Source of the DNA: Bacteroidota bacterium
Lineage (GTDB): Bacteria; Bacteroidota; Rhodothermia; Rhodothermales; UBA10348
DNA length: 64,000 nucleotides
Direction of reading: 5' to 3'
Assembly (NCBI GenBank): GCA_029262835.1
Contig: JAJCYQ010000023.1
Coordinates: forward strand, 1 to 64,000
The translations under genes were made by a program, and so were the position numbers. The notes beneath the pieces were generated by a model. It was not told where the DNA came from. It did not search any database and saw nothing but the letters and a program-made list of their open reading frames with translations. Of this stretch, positions 7,461 to 16,516 are shown one piece after another (the stretch's first letter is position 1; every line of letters starts with the position of its first letter).

Positions 7461-9828
7461 GAGTACGTTTTGAGTTGTTGCCAGGACCGAAGGGAATGTG
7501 CACGCGCACGCTCACGTTGCGGCCCGGATCATCAATGAAATAGCGGAAGCGACTCAGATAGTCGCGGTAAGCGACATCAAATACATTGTTGATGTCGAGA
7601 GAAAAAGTGATTGGGACCGATCCCCTGGTCCACGTTCCCGAGGAGCCGATATGTACGAGCGTATAGCCATCCGGCGGAGGAGCAAAGTCCACACCCTCCG
7701 GAAAATGGTCCTGGCGTGCCACAGACTCCACGTCGGCGTGAATGGCGGCACCGTCGAGCCACGGACGGTCACGAAACGCCCACTCCAGGCCGGCACGAAT
7801 TCGGTCAGCCGGCATATCGATGAGGTCGAGATTCGTATCGGTCTCGCTTCCTCTGACAATGGAGGTTGAGGCGTGTCCGCGCAGGCGGCCTATGAGCTTC
7901 GCATCTACAAAACCATCCAACCCTCGCAGCACCACATCCCGTTGTACATACCTGAATGCAGGGAACGTGCCACGTATGGTGACACGTGGCTCATTTTCAG
8001 GAAACAGAAAAATGAAGCCATCCATAGCGTTGCGGTAGGCACTCAGTTCGAGTGTAAGGCGCTCGGAGACGTGACGTACCGTGGCATCTACGTTCAGACT
8101 GCGCTCTTCGCGAAGGTCCGGGTTGCCCGTCTCGAACTGTGCCGTTCCGTGATGAACCCCGAAGTTGTAGAGCTCATTGATTCCCGGCGGTCGCCATGCG
8201 CGTCCAACGTTCGATGCGATGGACCAGTGTGGAAGCGGACGCCAGATGACGCCCAGTACGGCCGATACATCCGAGTACGTTGTCGTACGCGGTACAAAAG
8301 GGCCCGACGACAGGTTCTCTTTCGGAAACGCCCGTTGCCATCGGTAGTCGTACCGCAGTCCTGTATCGAGGGTCAACTTGTCTGTAACCCACATCTCGTG
8401 GATGAAGCCACTGACCGTTGTGGAACGGAAATTGGGAATGAGGAATCCCGATTCGCCGTTCTTGTTGCCCTGCGTCGTTACGGTCGCGCCCACGTTTCCG
8501 GTGATATTCCCCCGGGGGCGCTGCCGCACACGGGCATCGGCCGACCAACTGCGTAGATCGAGCGAGAAAGCCGGATCTTCGTCGGGGTCGCCGAAACGCC
8601 GGTGCGCATCGAACTCGGCGCGTCGGTTGGACTGAAATCCGGTCTGGACCTCGAGCCAGTCGCCGCTCGGCAGTCCGGTATGGGCACTCAGGGAAACAAG
8701 GTCATGCCGGATTTCCTGTTTTGGGGCGTCAATGTCGAACGTGAAGTCGAAGTCCACGGCAGGTTGGCCCCGCTCAATGGCTCTCATCAGGTCATCGAAA
8801 TTACCGATGTGTGCGCCTGTAAACAGGCCGAGAGTCGTTCCGAAGTGGGACGCGTGCAGCCTGAACCCAGACTGGCCTCGATGCCAACCCAGTGTTCCGG
8901 CCACATCCGTTTCCTGGAATCCGGAATTGCCGATCACATGATCGGGTGTTCGGGAGTCGCCTGCCTTACGAGCACTGCCCTGAAGGCGCCAGGCCCAGTT
9001 GGCACCCTGCCCCCGGCCCACAGCCGCGGAGAGCGCGCCGTGGCGGTTATTCGAGAAGGCATTGATGGACACAGACCCTGAGATGGGTCCGCCAAATGGC
9101 AGTTCCTCGGGCTCGATGCGGACAACGCCTCCGATGGCACCCACTCCATACTCGACACCTGCTGCTCCGCGGATTACCTCGATGCGCCCGGCAGAGAAGG
9201 GGTCAATTTCCGGGGCGTGTTCTCCGCCCCATTGTTGACCTTCCTGCTGGACGCCGGCGTTGACGACGACGATTCGTTGACTGTGAAGCCCGCGGATGAC
9301 CGGCTTCGAAATCGACGGGCCTGTCGTGAGCGAGGTCACGCCGGGAAGTTCGGCCAGCATACCGCCGAGCGTCTGCCCCCGCATGTCTTCGAGTTCGCGC
9401 GTGTCCAGGACCGCCACGGACCGGGTAGAGCGTGTCAGCATAACATCGGCCTGCGATTCCGCAGATACGACGGCTTCTCGGAGTCCGTACGTTGTTTCCG
9501 AGAGTACGGCATGGAGTTCGTTCTCTCCCTGTGCGATTCGGACGCGGCGACTGACAGGCTCAAAGCCTATGAAGCGGAACTCGACCAGAACCGAATCGAG
9601 GGGAAGTCCCTCCAGATGGTAACGGCCATCGCTGTCGGTCAGCGTCCCCCTGTCGAGCTCCGGAAGCACGACCTGAACCATGTCAACCGGGTCACCACTC
9701 GTGGTGGTGACCGTACCTGACAGGATTTGGCCATGCGCCGACGTGGCGACAGAGAGTACAGACAGACAGGCCGCACATGCCGTCAGACAGCAACGCAGTG
9801 CGCGACCAAAAGGAAGCAACGAGTACAA
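7447..9828 (-). CDS. TonB-dependent outer-membrane receptor, probably for zinc
   Basis: About 793 residues. A signal peptide ends near SAHGQ. A carboxypeptidase-regulatory-like domain follows (ILSGTVTTTSGDPVDMVQV to VRIAQGEN, about 35-110), then a plug domain (LGGMLAELPGVTSL, PVIRGLHSQRIVVV, RIEVIRGAAGVEYGVGAIGGVV) and a 22-strand-type barrel with an aromatic C-terminal strand (NVSVRVHIPF). Substrate is inferred: it lies downstream of znuACB and a His-rich peptide, as in ZnuD-like systems. The longest reading starts with TTG at 9828; another TTG nine bases in is equally possible, so the exact N-terminus is uncertain. Confidence 0.88.
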   Translation of the reverse strand: MYSLLPFGRALRCCLTACAACLSVLSVATSAHGQILSGTVTTTSGDPVDMVQVVLPELDRGTLTDSDGRYHLEGLPLDSVLVEFRFIGFEPVSRRVRIAQGENELHAVLSETTYGLREAVVSAESQADVMLTRSTRSVAVLDTRELEDMRGQTLGGMLAELPGVTSLTTGPSISKPVIRGLHSQRIVVVNAGVQQEGQQWGGEHAPEIDPFSAGRIEVIRGAAGVEYGVGAIGGVVRIEPEELPFGGPISGSVSINAFSNNRHGALSAAVGRGQGANWAWRLQGSARKAGDSRTPDHVIGNSGFQETDVAGTLGWHRGQSGFRLHASHFGTTLGLFTGAHIGNFDDLMRAIERGQPAVDFDFTFDIDAPKQEIRHDLVSLSAHTGLPSGDWLEVQTGFQSNRRAEFDAHRRFGDPDEDPAFSLDLRSWSADARVRQRPRGNITGNVGATVTTQGNKNGESGFLIPNFRSTTVSGFIHEMWVTDKLTLDTGLRYDYRWQRAFPKENLSSGPFVPRTTTYSDVSAVLGVIWRPLPHWSIASNVGRAWRPPGINELYNFGVHHGTAQFETGNPDLREERSLNVDATVRHVSERLTLELSAYRNAMDGFIFLFPENEPRVTIRGTFPAFRYVQRDVVLRGLDGFVDAKLIGRLRGHASTSIVRGSETDTNLDLIDMPADRIRAGLEWAFRDRPWLDGAAIHADVESVARQDHFPEGVDFAPPPDGYTLVHIGSSGTWTRGSVPITFSLDINNVFDVAYRDYLSRFRYFIDDPGRNVSVRVHIPFGPGNNSKRTHETH

Positions 9829-9909
9829 GGACAGTACCGGGAATGAGCTTGCGGAACCGGGAGTTCGGGACAGGAGATCGGTTTGGGCCCGGCAAGAGGC
9901 CCAAAATTG

Positions 9910-10263
9910 TCACGCAAGCGGTGGGCCGCGGCAGAGATGTGCCCCGACAGCCTGTTGGGCCGGGACAAAGTGGGAAAAACGCTGCCGGTCCGGGCGTTTC
10001 CAGTTCGGAGTTACCTCCAGCGTCCTGCCAGGGGTCACGCTGTCGTGCGTCCGCTGCTGGAAAACACACTCCGATCCATGCAGTGTGCTGTGGTGCGGTT
10101 CGAAAGCAGGGCCATGATCGGCGTGACTGCTATGGGACGCGTGACCGGCTTCGTGGTGCGACAGATTGTGCACGTACGGCGCCAGGCTTCCACCAAAAAG
10201 CACCATCCAGGCCAGCGTCAGACTGACGATGGTGGACAATCCTTTGGAACGGAAAGTGTGCAT
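9910..10263 (-). CDS. His-rich exported peptide in the zinc locus
   Basis: 117 residues from the ATG at 10263. A signal sequence (TIVSLTLAWMVLFGGSLAPYV) is followed by a histidine cluster (about ten His between residues 32 and 62, as in HNLSHHEAGHASHSSH and PHHSTLH). Two cysteines lie further on. The C-terminal half is basic and low in complexity. Histidine clusters of this kind bind Zn or Ni, and the position between znuB and the TonB receptor suggests periplasmic zinc buffering. A longer frame opens upstream to 10581 but overlaps znuB, so the internal ATG with its signal peptide is preferred. No family is recognised. Confidence 0.65.
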   Translation of the reverse strand: MHTFRSKGLSTIVSLTLAWMVLFGGSLAPYVHNLSHHEAGHASHSSHADHGPAFEPHHSTLHGSECVFQQRTHDSVTPGRTLEVTPNWKRPDRQRFSHFVPAQQAVGAHLCRGPPLA

Positions 10264-10357
10264 AGCCTGGACCGTGACACGAAGTGAGGTAGGGAAATGC
10301 CTGTCTGTCGCTGGATGTTCCGCAGATCGTCGTCCCCTGGCCGTCATTACGTGCCGT

Positions 10358-10379
10358 GCGCAGACTACACAGTCTGCGC
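10358..10379 (-). other. Hairpin over the znuB stop codon
   Basis: GCGCAGACT and AGTCTGCGC form a perfect 9-bp stem with loop ACAC, overlapping the end of znuB. No U-run follows on the minus strand. It may separate expression of the ABC genes from the receptor genes by mRNA stabilisation or processing (inference). Confidence 0.5.
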
Positions 10380-11180
10380 GCCAGTCCTGTATGCCAGCCA
10401 GGCTACCAGGAACGCCAGCGATTGCGCGAGGACCACAGCGGCGCCCGATGGTAAGTCGGCGGCCCAGGAGGCGTACAGGCCAGCGAGCGTGGCGGCCGTC
10501 GAAATCAGAACGGCCCCGACGACCATGCCGCGGAAGCTGCGGGCAACAAGACGCGCTGCCGCAGCGGGTATAACGAGCCAAGCCGACACCAGCAGAATAC
10601 CAACCATTTTTATCGAGACGACCAGAGTAAGTGCTACGCAGAGTGTCAGCAGGAGGCTGTCTCTGCCGACAGGGATGCCTTGGGCCTTGGCCGCTTCGTC
10701 ATCGAACGATGCATAGGCCCATCGTCCCCAGTAACGCGGCAACGTGCTGGCAGCAATACCGACGAGGCCAACCGAGAGCCAGACATCGAGCGGGCCAAGC
10801 CCGAGGATGGAGCCAAACAGGTAAGAGAAGGCATCGACGGGCGATCCTTCCCGGAATGACAGGAAAAGCAGCCCGAGCGCAACAGAGACGGAGAAGAGTA
10901 CGCCAATCGCCGTGTCTGATGATATATGACGCGTGCTACGAAGCAAATGAATACACGTCGCCACGATGGCCGTAAAGGGCATGGCGACCCAGAGTGGTTC
11001 TGTTTCGAGCAGTAGTCCCAGGGCAATGCCGCCAAACGCGGCGTGCGCCAGGCCTGCTCCCAGGAAGCTCATGCGGCGCTGTACGACGAACGATCCGTAG
11101 TAGCCGCCCACGATCGAGAGAAGCAGACCTGCCAGAACGGCACGTTGCATGAAGGGGTATCCCAGCCAGAAATCAGTCAT
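10365..11180 (-). CDS. znuB: Zinc/manganese-type ABC transporter permease
   Basis: 271 residues from the ATG at 11180; an upstream in-frame extension to 11222 would overlap znuC more and adds a non-hydrophobic lead. Eight to nine hydrophobic helices of the ABC-3 (ZnuB/MntB) family are visible, with FLGAGLAHAAFGGIALG, the SPVDAFSYLFGSILGL loop, FDDEAAKAQGIPV and MVGILLVSAWLVIPAAAARL, all typical of the family. It forms the inner-membrane channel for the metal delivered by ZnuA. It overlaps the 3' end of znuC by eight bases. Confidence 0.93.
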   Translation of the reverse strand: MTDFWLGYPFMQRAVLAGLLLSIVGGYYGSFVVQRRMSFLGAGLAHAAFGGIALGLLLETEPLWVAMPFTAIVATCIHLLRSTRHISSDTAIGVLFSVSVALGLLFLSFREGSPVDAFSYLFGSILGLGPLDVWLSVGLVGIAASTLPRYWGRWAYASFDDEAAKAQGIPVGRDSLLLTLCVALTLVVSIKMVGILLVSAWLVIPAAAARLVARSFRGMVVGAVLISTAATLAGLYASWAADLPSGAAVVLAQSLAFLVAWLAYRTGAQTV

Positions 11181-11898
11181 GGGAATGCCCCCGTCCAATG
11201 ATATCGTGGGAGTGGCCGACATGACCGAACGCTTCGCGTATGGCCTTTTCCGTGAGGGCGTTGCCTGGAGGGCCGGACGCTATGGTGTGTCCATTGAGCA
11301 GGAGGATACTGGTGGCATGATGGAACGCAACGTCCCAGTCGTGCGTGACCATCACGATGGCCATGTTGCGCTTCGCTCGGCAGGAATCGAGCACGTCGTA
11401 GATATCTGTCGTGCCGGCGTGGTCTACGCCCGCCTCTGGCTCGTCAAGAATAACAAGGGGGGGATTACTGACGAGAGCGCGCGCCAGGTAGACCCGTTGC
11501 AGTTCTCCGCCGGAGAGATCCGCCAGTTGTGAGCCAGCCAGATGGTGCGCTCCAACGCCGGAGAGTCCCTCAAGAACGGTTTCGTGCTCCGCTCTCGACA
11601 GGCGCCACGGCCATTGGCCCCGCAGCCCGGAGGCCACCAGGTCTACCGCTGTGGCAGGGAAGGTGCGGTCGAGCGTTTTTGTCTGCGGAATGTATCCGAC
11701 CTGGGAAATGCCCGGCGTTACGTGGACCGACCCGCCCGACAGCGGGACCAGTCCAAGAATGGCCCGGATGAGCGTGGACTTTCCTCCGCCATTCGGGCCC
11801 ATGACGGCCACGAATTCTCCCGATGCCACGTGAAGCGATACATCATCGAGTACGCATCGTCGGCCGAGCGTGACGGATATGTGGTCAACGTGCAGCAT
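11173..11898 (-). CDS. znuC: Zinc ABC transporter ATP-binding protein
   Basis: 241 residues. Walker A GPNGGGKST at 34-42, Q-loop in GYIPQTK, signature LSGGELQRVYLARAL, Walker B PPLVILDEPEAGVD and the switch His in VMVTHDWD are all intact. The C-terminus is rich in histidine (FGHVGHSHDIIGRGHSHD), a feature also seen in ZnuC proteins and consistent with zinc sensing. It energises ZnuB. It directly abuts znuA (11899) and overlaps znuB, so the three are cotranscribed. Confidence 0.95.
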   Translation of the reverse strand: MLHVDHISVTLGRRCVLDDVSLHVASGEFVAVMGPNGGGKSTLIRAILGLVPLSGGSVHVTPGISQVGYIPQTKTLDRTFPATAVDLVASGLRGQWPWRLSRAEHETVLEGLSGVGAHHLAGSQLADLSGGELQRVYLARALVSNPPLVILDEPEAGVDHAGTTDIYDVLDSCRAKRNMAIVMVTHDWDVAFHHATSILLLNGHTIASGPPGNALTEKAIREAFGHVGHSHDIIGRGHSHD

Positions 11899-12801
11899 TC
11901 ACCGTGGTACCAGTTTACGTGCGGCGTGGAGAATGAACGCCTCGTATGTCTCGAAGTCGTACCCTGTCTCGTCAAGGAGCACGAGTTCCAGTGCCTGATC
12001 TGAAGCGATCTGGTCCATGGCGGAAGAGATCATGGATTGCTGTGAGACGAGCGCCCAGGCGGCATGATCCCGTGCCGAGTCCAGCAGCGCCGCCAGCTCG
12101 GACGGACTGACCATATCTCCCGGAATTCGTTGGATGGGGCCGACATACGGTACCTCGTACCGTTCGAGCAGTGGATGGATGAACGGTAGTGCGGTGAGGA
12201 GCCGGGGGCGGACCATGTTCGCACGGGGGGCTTGAAACAGGAGGCGCAGGTCCTGGTCGAGAGCCGCCAGTGCGTCGGAGAAGTCCTGAACGCGCGCATC
12301 CATACCGTTACACGACTCCGGGACATGCTGGCACAGGGCGTCGGCGAGTTCGGGGAGGATGGCGCGCACGTGAACGGGATCCATCCATATATGTCCGTTT
12401 TCTTCCGTATGATCGTGCCCCGCGTGCTCATCTTCGTTTTCGAGCAGTATGACCGGCCCGCTCGTCAGGCGCGTCGCCCATCCATCCAGGTGAGGGTGTA
12501 CAGCGACCAGAACATGACCTTCGTGCAGTAGCACACCGTGCGAAGGACTGGGTTCGAATGCGTGCGGGGATCCGCCCGACGGCAGAAGCGATGTCCAGGT
12601 CACACCTACGGGAAGGAGGGGCTGTGCAATGAGGCCGACGACCGGAAGACTTACGACGACGGAGGATGCTCCTGTCCCGGATGCCTCGACGGACGGCCGA
12701 TCCGAGGCGCTGCACGAGGAGAGGAAAGCGAGGCAGACGACCAGAAACCGTCCGGGCAAGGCGTTGCGCTGCCCGAAGTGACTGGTGGGATAGCGCGTCA
12801 T
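11899..12801 (-). CDS. znuA: Zinc ABC transporter substrate-binding lipoprotein
   Basis: 300 residues. The N-terminus carries a signal ending in the lipobox-like LAFLSSCSAS, so it is probably anchored by Cys30. The cluster A-I/TroA-type fold shows the first metal-site His in GGSPHAFEPSPS, an acidic His-rich loop (ENEDEHAGHDHTEENGH) typical of zinc-specific ZnuA, and HIWMDPVHVRAI with the second His. It captures Zn in the periplasm for ZnuBC. Its ATG overlaps the stop of the upstream epimerase gene by four bases. Confidence 0.92.
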   Translation of the reverse strand: MTRYPTSHFGQRNALPGRFLVVCLAFLSSCSASDRPSVEASGTGASSVVVSLPVVGLIAQPLLPVGVTWTSLLPSGGSPHAFEPSPSHGVLLHEGHVLVAVHPHLDGWATRLTSGPVILLENEDEHAGHDHTEENGHIWMDPVHVRAILPELADALCQHVPESCNGMDARVQDFSDALAALDQDLRLLFQAPRANMVRPRLLTALPFIHPLLERYEVPYVGPIQRIPGDMVSPSELAALLDSARDHAAWALVSQQSMISSAMDQIASDQALELVLLDETGYDFETYEAFILHAARKLVPR

Positions 12802-13775
12802 GACAGTGCGGCTGCAATACGCCGTGCGGTGGCCTCAAAGGGACGGGGGGCGAATCCCAGTTCTTCCCGCGCCCTGGTATTGTCAAAGCACGACATGGAG
12901 GTAGAGATGCGTGCAGATTCCCGCGTAATCAGTGGTTGAAAACGGAACAGCCAACCAACAGCCTCGGATATGGTGGCCAGGGTCATGAGCACATGCGGGG
13001 AGACGGAGCGACGGGGAGGCTGGACGCCAAAGGCATCGGCGAGCGTTTCCATCAGTGCTTTCCATGAGATATTGTGTCCCCCGAGAATGTATCGTTGGCC
13101 CGTTTTTCCGTGCTCGAGTGCCGCGAGTGTTCCAGAAACCACGTCCTCGACATCCACGACGTTGGTACTCCCGGGCGGGTAGAAGGGCAGGCGACGGGCG
13201 CGAATCTGCTCGACAAGTTGCGTCGTATTCTCGCCGGATCGCCCCGGACCCATGATCAGAGAGGGGTTTACCATTACAGCCGAAAGCCCTTCGGCTACGG
13301 CGCGTTGCACCTCCATCTCGGCGAGGTATTTGGAGTGCGCATAGCCCGTGAAAATTCCGGTATCGGACCAGGCCGCCTGTTCATCTTTACAGTCCTCCGG
13401 TGTCACGCTGCGACCCAGGGCTGATATGCTGGATATATGCACGAATCGCGGGATGCACAACTCAAGGGCAACATTCACCATATGGCGCGTGCCCTCGACA
13501 TTGATTCTGTAGAGGGCGCCGTGTGACCGTTTTCCATTGAAACCTACATACGCCGCCGCATGGAATACGGCGTCCACGTCCTGCATGCCCTTCCTCAGGG
13601 CCTCTCCGTCGAACAGGTCACCATGAACGTAGGTCACACGATCGTCAACATCTGACAGCAGATCGGTCCGGGACACGGCGCGCCTCAGCACGTGGACCTC
13701 GTGTCCATCGTGCGTCAATTGCCGAACAAGGTGTGAGCCCAGGAATCCTGTACCGCCCGTTACAAAGCACTTCAT
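12798..13775 (-). CDS. NAD-dependent epimerase/dehydratase (extended SDR)
   Basis: 325 residues. The Rossmann motif GGTGFLG (7-13) and the catalytic YxxxK (YAHSK, near 145) define an extended short-chain dehydrogenase. The regions VFHAAAYVGFNGK, FVHISSISALG and PSLIMGPGR resemble dihydroflavonol-reductase/HpnA-like proteins. Substrate cannot be told. It lies between a biotin carrier gene and znuA with four-base overlaps on both sides, so it belongs to the same transcript although no functional link with zinc is evident. Confidence 0.88.
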   Translation of the reverse strand: MKCFVTGGTGFLGSHLVRQLTHDGHEVHVLRRAVSRTDLLSDVDDRVTYVHGDLFDGEALRKGMQDVDAVFHAAAYVGFNGKRSHGALYRINVEGTRHMVNVALELCIPRFVHISSISALGRSVTPEDCKDEQAAWSDTGIFTGYAHSKYLAEMEVQRAVAEGLSAVMVNPSLIMGPGRSGENTTQLVEQIRARRLPFYPPGSTNVVDVEDVVSGTLAALEHGKTGQRYILGGHNISWKALMETLADAFGVQPPRRSVSPHVLMTLATISEAVGWLFRFQPLITRESARISTSMSCFDNTRAREELGFAPRPFEATARRIAAALS

Positions 13776-14278
13776 GAAGCGAACTCCACGAGGACCTGTT
13801 TTTTGCCGACCGCTTCGCCAGGAGTTACGTGAACGGCCTCCACGGTGCAGTCGGCTTCCGCGCGCAATTCATTTTCCATTTTCATGGCCTCCAGCACCAG
13901 CAGAGGGTCTCCCGCGGCGACCCGTTGCCCGGCCGATACGGCTACCGAAAGGACCAGGCCCGGCATGGGGGCTACGAGTTCGCGGGCCGCTGCTGCCGCC
14001 GTTGCGTCATACCCCCAGGACTCAAGAAGTTGATCTTTTTCATCGCGAACGACGACGTCCACCGCATGATGGCCCGACCAGATGCGCAGTTTCCTGGCAT
14101 CCTGTTGCGTGATGGTCATGGGATAGCACCGCCCTTCGTGGCGAAAAATGAAGGAGGAGCCGGATATCCGCAGGAGCGTCGTGGACTCGGCAGGTTCATC
14201 GGATGAGGGCGACGGGCTTACCGGGAGCGGCTCACCGCGTCCCACGTCGGCTGTGTAGGGTGTTCTGTCCTTTTCCAT
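13772..14278 (-). CDS. Biotin/lipoyl-attachment domain protein (acyl-CoA carboxylase biotin carrier)
   Basis: 168 residues. The last 75 residues form the biotinyl domain with the biotinylation site EAMKMEN and the preceding APMPGLVLSVAVSAGQRVAAGDPLLVL. Residues 35-95 (LLRISGSSFIFRHEGRCYPMTI) resemble the linker domain of propionyl/methylcrotonyl-CoA carboxylase alpha chains. Such free-standing carriers serve acyl-CoA carboxylases or methylmalonyl-CoA decarboxylases. No carboxylase or carboxyltransferase gene is nearby, so its partner enzymes must lie elsewhere. It heads the minus-strand unit. Confidence 0.88.
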   Translation of the reverse strand: MEKDRTPYTADVGRGEPLPVSPSPSSDEPAESTTLLRISGSSFIFRHEGRCYPMTITQQDARKLRIWSGHHAVDVVVRDEKDQLLESWGYDATAAAAARELVAPMPGLVLSVAVSAGQRVAAGDPLLVLEAMKMENELRAEADCTVEAVHVTPGEAVGKKQVLVEFAS

Positions 14279-14368
14279 ACCACAAGATACGCCAGATTTT
14301 CAAGGGTGGCCAAGAACATGTAATGGCCGCGGAGCATTGGAGGCGCTTAACCGAGCGACCAAACCACT

Positions 14369-15352
14369 ATGGATACGATTCGTCGAATTGGAGTTTTTAC
14401 ATCCGGTGGCGATGCCCCCGGTATGAATGCATGCGTGAGGGCTGTCGTGCGCGCTGCCGTCGGATACGACGTCGAAGTCATGGGAATCCGTCGGGGCTAT
14501 CAGGGCATGATAGAGGGGGATATGGTGGAAATGGATCGCAAGTCCGTATCCAACATCCTCCAGAAGGGCGGCACCATCCTGAAGAGTGCCCGCTCGGAGG
14601 CGTTCCGGACCAGGGAGGGGCGGGAAGAAGCGGCTCGGCAACTCGCTCAGTACGGCATTGATGGGCTGGTCGCGATCGGAGGTGATGGCACGCTGCATGG
14701 TGCGTCGCTTTTTTACGATGAGCATCAAGTCCCACTCGTCGGGTGCCCAGGCACCATTGACAACGATCTTTTTGGCACGGACGAGACCATTGGTTACGAT
14801 ACGGCGCTCAATACGGCGATCGAGAATATAGACCGGATCCGTGATACGGCCGATGCCCATGACCGGTTGTTCCTCGTCGAAGTCATGGGCCGCGATGCCG
14901 GCTTCATTGCACTGCATTCGGGGATCGGTGGCGGTGCAGAAATGGTCCTGATCCCCGAGACACTGACCGGCATAGACGACTTCAAGAGCCATATCCACGC
15001 GCTCATGTCGGCCCAACATCGAAGCTCGATCGTTGTGGTGGCCGAAGGAGACGAACTGGGAGGTGCAACGGAAATTGCGGACGCGCTCCGAAAGGATGCC
15101 GATTTCGACCGGATAGATCTGCGGGTGTGTATCCTGGGACACACGCAACGAGGTGGCTCTCCGACGGCGCGTGACCGTGTGTTGGCCAGCCGTCTGGGCG
15201 TGGCCGCGGTAGACGCACTCATGGAAGGGCACAACAACGTCATGGTGGGCATCATCAACGGAGACGTTCGGCTGACGCCGTCGCGAAATGTGTGGAGCCG
15301 GAAGAAAAACATCAACTACGAGCTTCTAAAACTTACTCAACTGCTCAGCTGA
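14369..15352 (+). CDS. pfkA: ATP-dependent 6-phosphofructokinase
   Basis: 327 residues. Motifs: TSGGDAPGMNA at 11-21, GGDGTLHGA at 104-112, the catalytic PGTIDND at 127-133, and EVMGRDAGFIAL. The Gly of GGDG, rather than the Asp seen in PPi-dependent enzymes, points to ATP as phosphoryl donor. It catalyses the committed step of glycolysis. One base separates its stop from menG, so the two are cotranscribed. Confidence 0.96.
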   Translation: MDTIRRIGVFTSGGDAPGMNACVRAVVRAAVGYDVEVMGIRRGYQGMIEGDMVEMDRKSVSNILQKGGTILKSARSEAFRTREGREEAARQLAQYGIDGLVAIGGDGTLHGASLFYDEHQVPLVGCPGTIDNDLFGTDETIGYDTALNTAIENIDRIRDTADAHDRLFLVEVMGRDAGFIALHSGIGGGAEMVLIPETLTGIDDFKSHIHALMSAQHRSSIVVVAEGDELGGATEIADALRKDADFDRIDLRVCILGHTQRGGSPTARDRVLASRLGVAAVDALMEGHNNVMVGIINGDVRLTPSRNVWSRKKNINYELLKLTQLLS

Positions 15353-15353
15353 C

Positions 15354-16097
15354 ATGACGACCCGTAACGCGCCACCCATTGGAACGGTCGAGGGCAAAAA
15401 GCCAGCCGTGGAAGCGATGTTCAATACGATCGCCCCGCGATACGACCTCCTGAACCGTGTGCTGAGTGGGGGAGTTGACCAGCGCTGGCGACGAAGGGTG
15501 GTTGCGGACGTCCTCCGCAGCGAGCCAGGCCGCGTCCTGGACGTGGCGACCGGTACGGCCGACCTGGCCATCATGGCCGCAAAGAAAGGTGCGCCACAGG
15601 TGGTGGGTGTCGATATCGCTGAAGACATGCTCGTCGTTGGACGTCAGAAAATCCAGCGGGCCGACCTCGGAGACCGCGTCACGCTGCAACGCGGTGATGC
15701 AGAGAAATTGCCGTTTTCGGACAATCAGTTCGACGCCGTCATGGTCTCGTTCGGCGTCAGGAATTTCGAGGATCTTGATGCGGGTCTCGCGCAGATACGA
15801 CGTGTACTCAGGCCGGGGGGACAGTTGCATGTGCTCGAGTTCAGCAAGCCGTCGGCTTTTCCTGTTAAACAGGCCTACGGGTTCTACAACCTATACATCC
15901 TCCCGACCATTGGTCGCCTGGTGTCGGGAGACTCCGGGGCGTATACCTATTTGCCGGAATCGATCGCCGCATTTCCCGAAGGCGAAGACTTCCTGCGCCA
16001 CATGCACGCGGCCGGATTCTCCGGGACCCGGGCGACGCGCCTCACGTTTGGTGTGGCGTCGCACTATGTGGGTGTCAAGACGCGTCCCGGTACTTGA
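15354..16097 (+). CDS. menG: Demethylmenaquinone methyltransferase (UbiE/MenG)
   Basis: 247 residues. Class I SAM methyltransferase with UbiE signatures: YDLLNRVLSGGVDQRWRR, VLDVATGTADLAI (SAM loop), GDAEKLPFSDNQFDAV, and the YxxLPxSIAxFP segment (YTYLPESIAAFPEGEDF). It methylates demethylmenaquinone in the final step of menaquinone synthesis; menaquinone is the usual quinone in this phylum. Its 3' end overlaps the convergent anti-sigma gene by 23 bases. Confidence 0.95.
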   Translation: MTTRNAPPIGTVEGKKPAVEAMFNTIAPRYDLLNRVLSGGVDQRWRRRVVADVLRSEPGRVLDVATGTADLAIMAAKKGAPQVVGVDIAEDMLVVGRQKIQRADLGDRVTLQRGDAEKLPFSDNQFDAVMVSFGVRNFEDLDAGLAQIRRVLRPGGQLHVLEFSKPSAFPVKQAYGFYNLYILPTIGRLVSGDSGAYTYLPESIAAFPEGEDFLRHMHAAGFSGTRATRLTFGVASHYVGVKTRPGT

Positions 16098-16500
16098 TAA
16101 GCAGCGTTTCGTTCTGACCATCGAGGTGCCGGTACTCGACCTCATCCATCAGCTTGCGCATGAGGTGCACACCGAACCCACCGGATTTCTTCTGACGCAC
16201 GAAGGACGCCAGGTCTGGCTCCTGATAGGTCTCCTGATCAAATTTCCGGCCTTTGTCGCGAAGGCGCACAACGAGTCGATCTTCAAACGTCAGGATGGTG
16301 ATTTCAATTACGTGGTCTGACTCATTGGCATACGCATGTTCAATCACGTTGGCACAGGCCTCGTCGACGGCCATTTTGACGTTTTCGACGTCTGATGGCG
16401 AAAGTGATGCTGCCGTAGCGTGTCGCCCAACGAAATTCCGGACCCTGTCCAGGTTCTTCGTGGTGCTACGTATGACGAGGCTATGTTCGGTGATGGACAC
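16075..16500 (-). CDS. RsbW/SpoIIAB-type anti-sigma factor ATPase
   Basis: 141 residues, a stand-alone GHKL ATPase domain. N-box VKMAVDEACANVIEHAY (Glu47, Asn51), G1 box LRDKGRKFD (82-88) and G2 box GGFGVHLMRKLMDEV (107-121) are present. Relatives phosphorylate STAS antagonists and sequester sigma factors (partner switching). The STAS protein gene lies 16 bases upstream in the same orientation. No sigma factor or PP2C phosphatase is in the window, so the target is unknown. Confidence 0.9.
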   Translation of the reverse strand: MSITEHSLVIRSTTKNLDRVRNFVGRHATAASLSPSDVENVKMAVDEACANVIEHAYANESDHVIEITILTFEDRLVVRLRDKGRKFDQETYQEPDLASFVRQKKSGGFGVHLMRKLMDEVEYRHLDGQNETLLIKYRDAS

Positions 16501-16516
16501 GTTGGGCGCACCGGCT

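Noticed and set aside
9680..10573. Overlapping plus-strand frames near the His-rich gene
   Set aside because: None has a signal or domain; the minus-strand frame has a signal peptide and His cluster and fits the operon direction.
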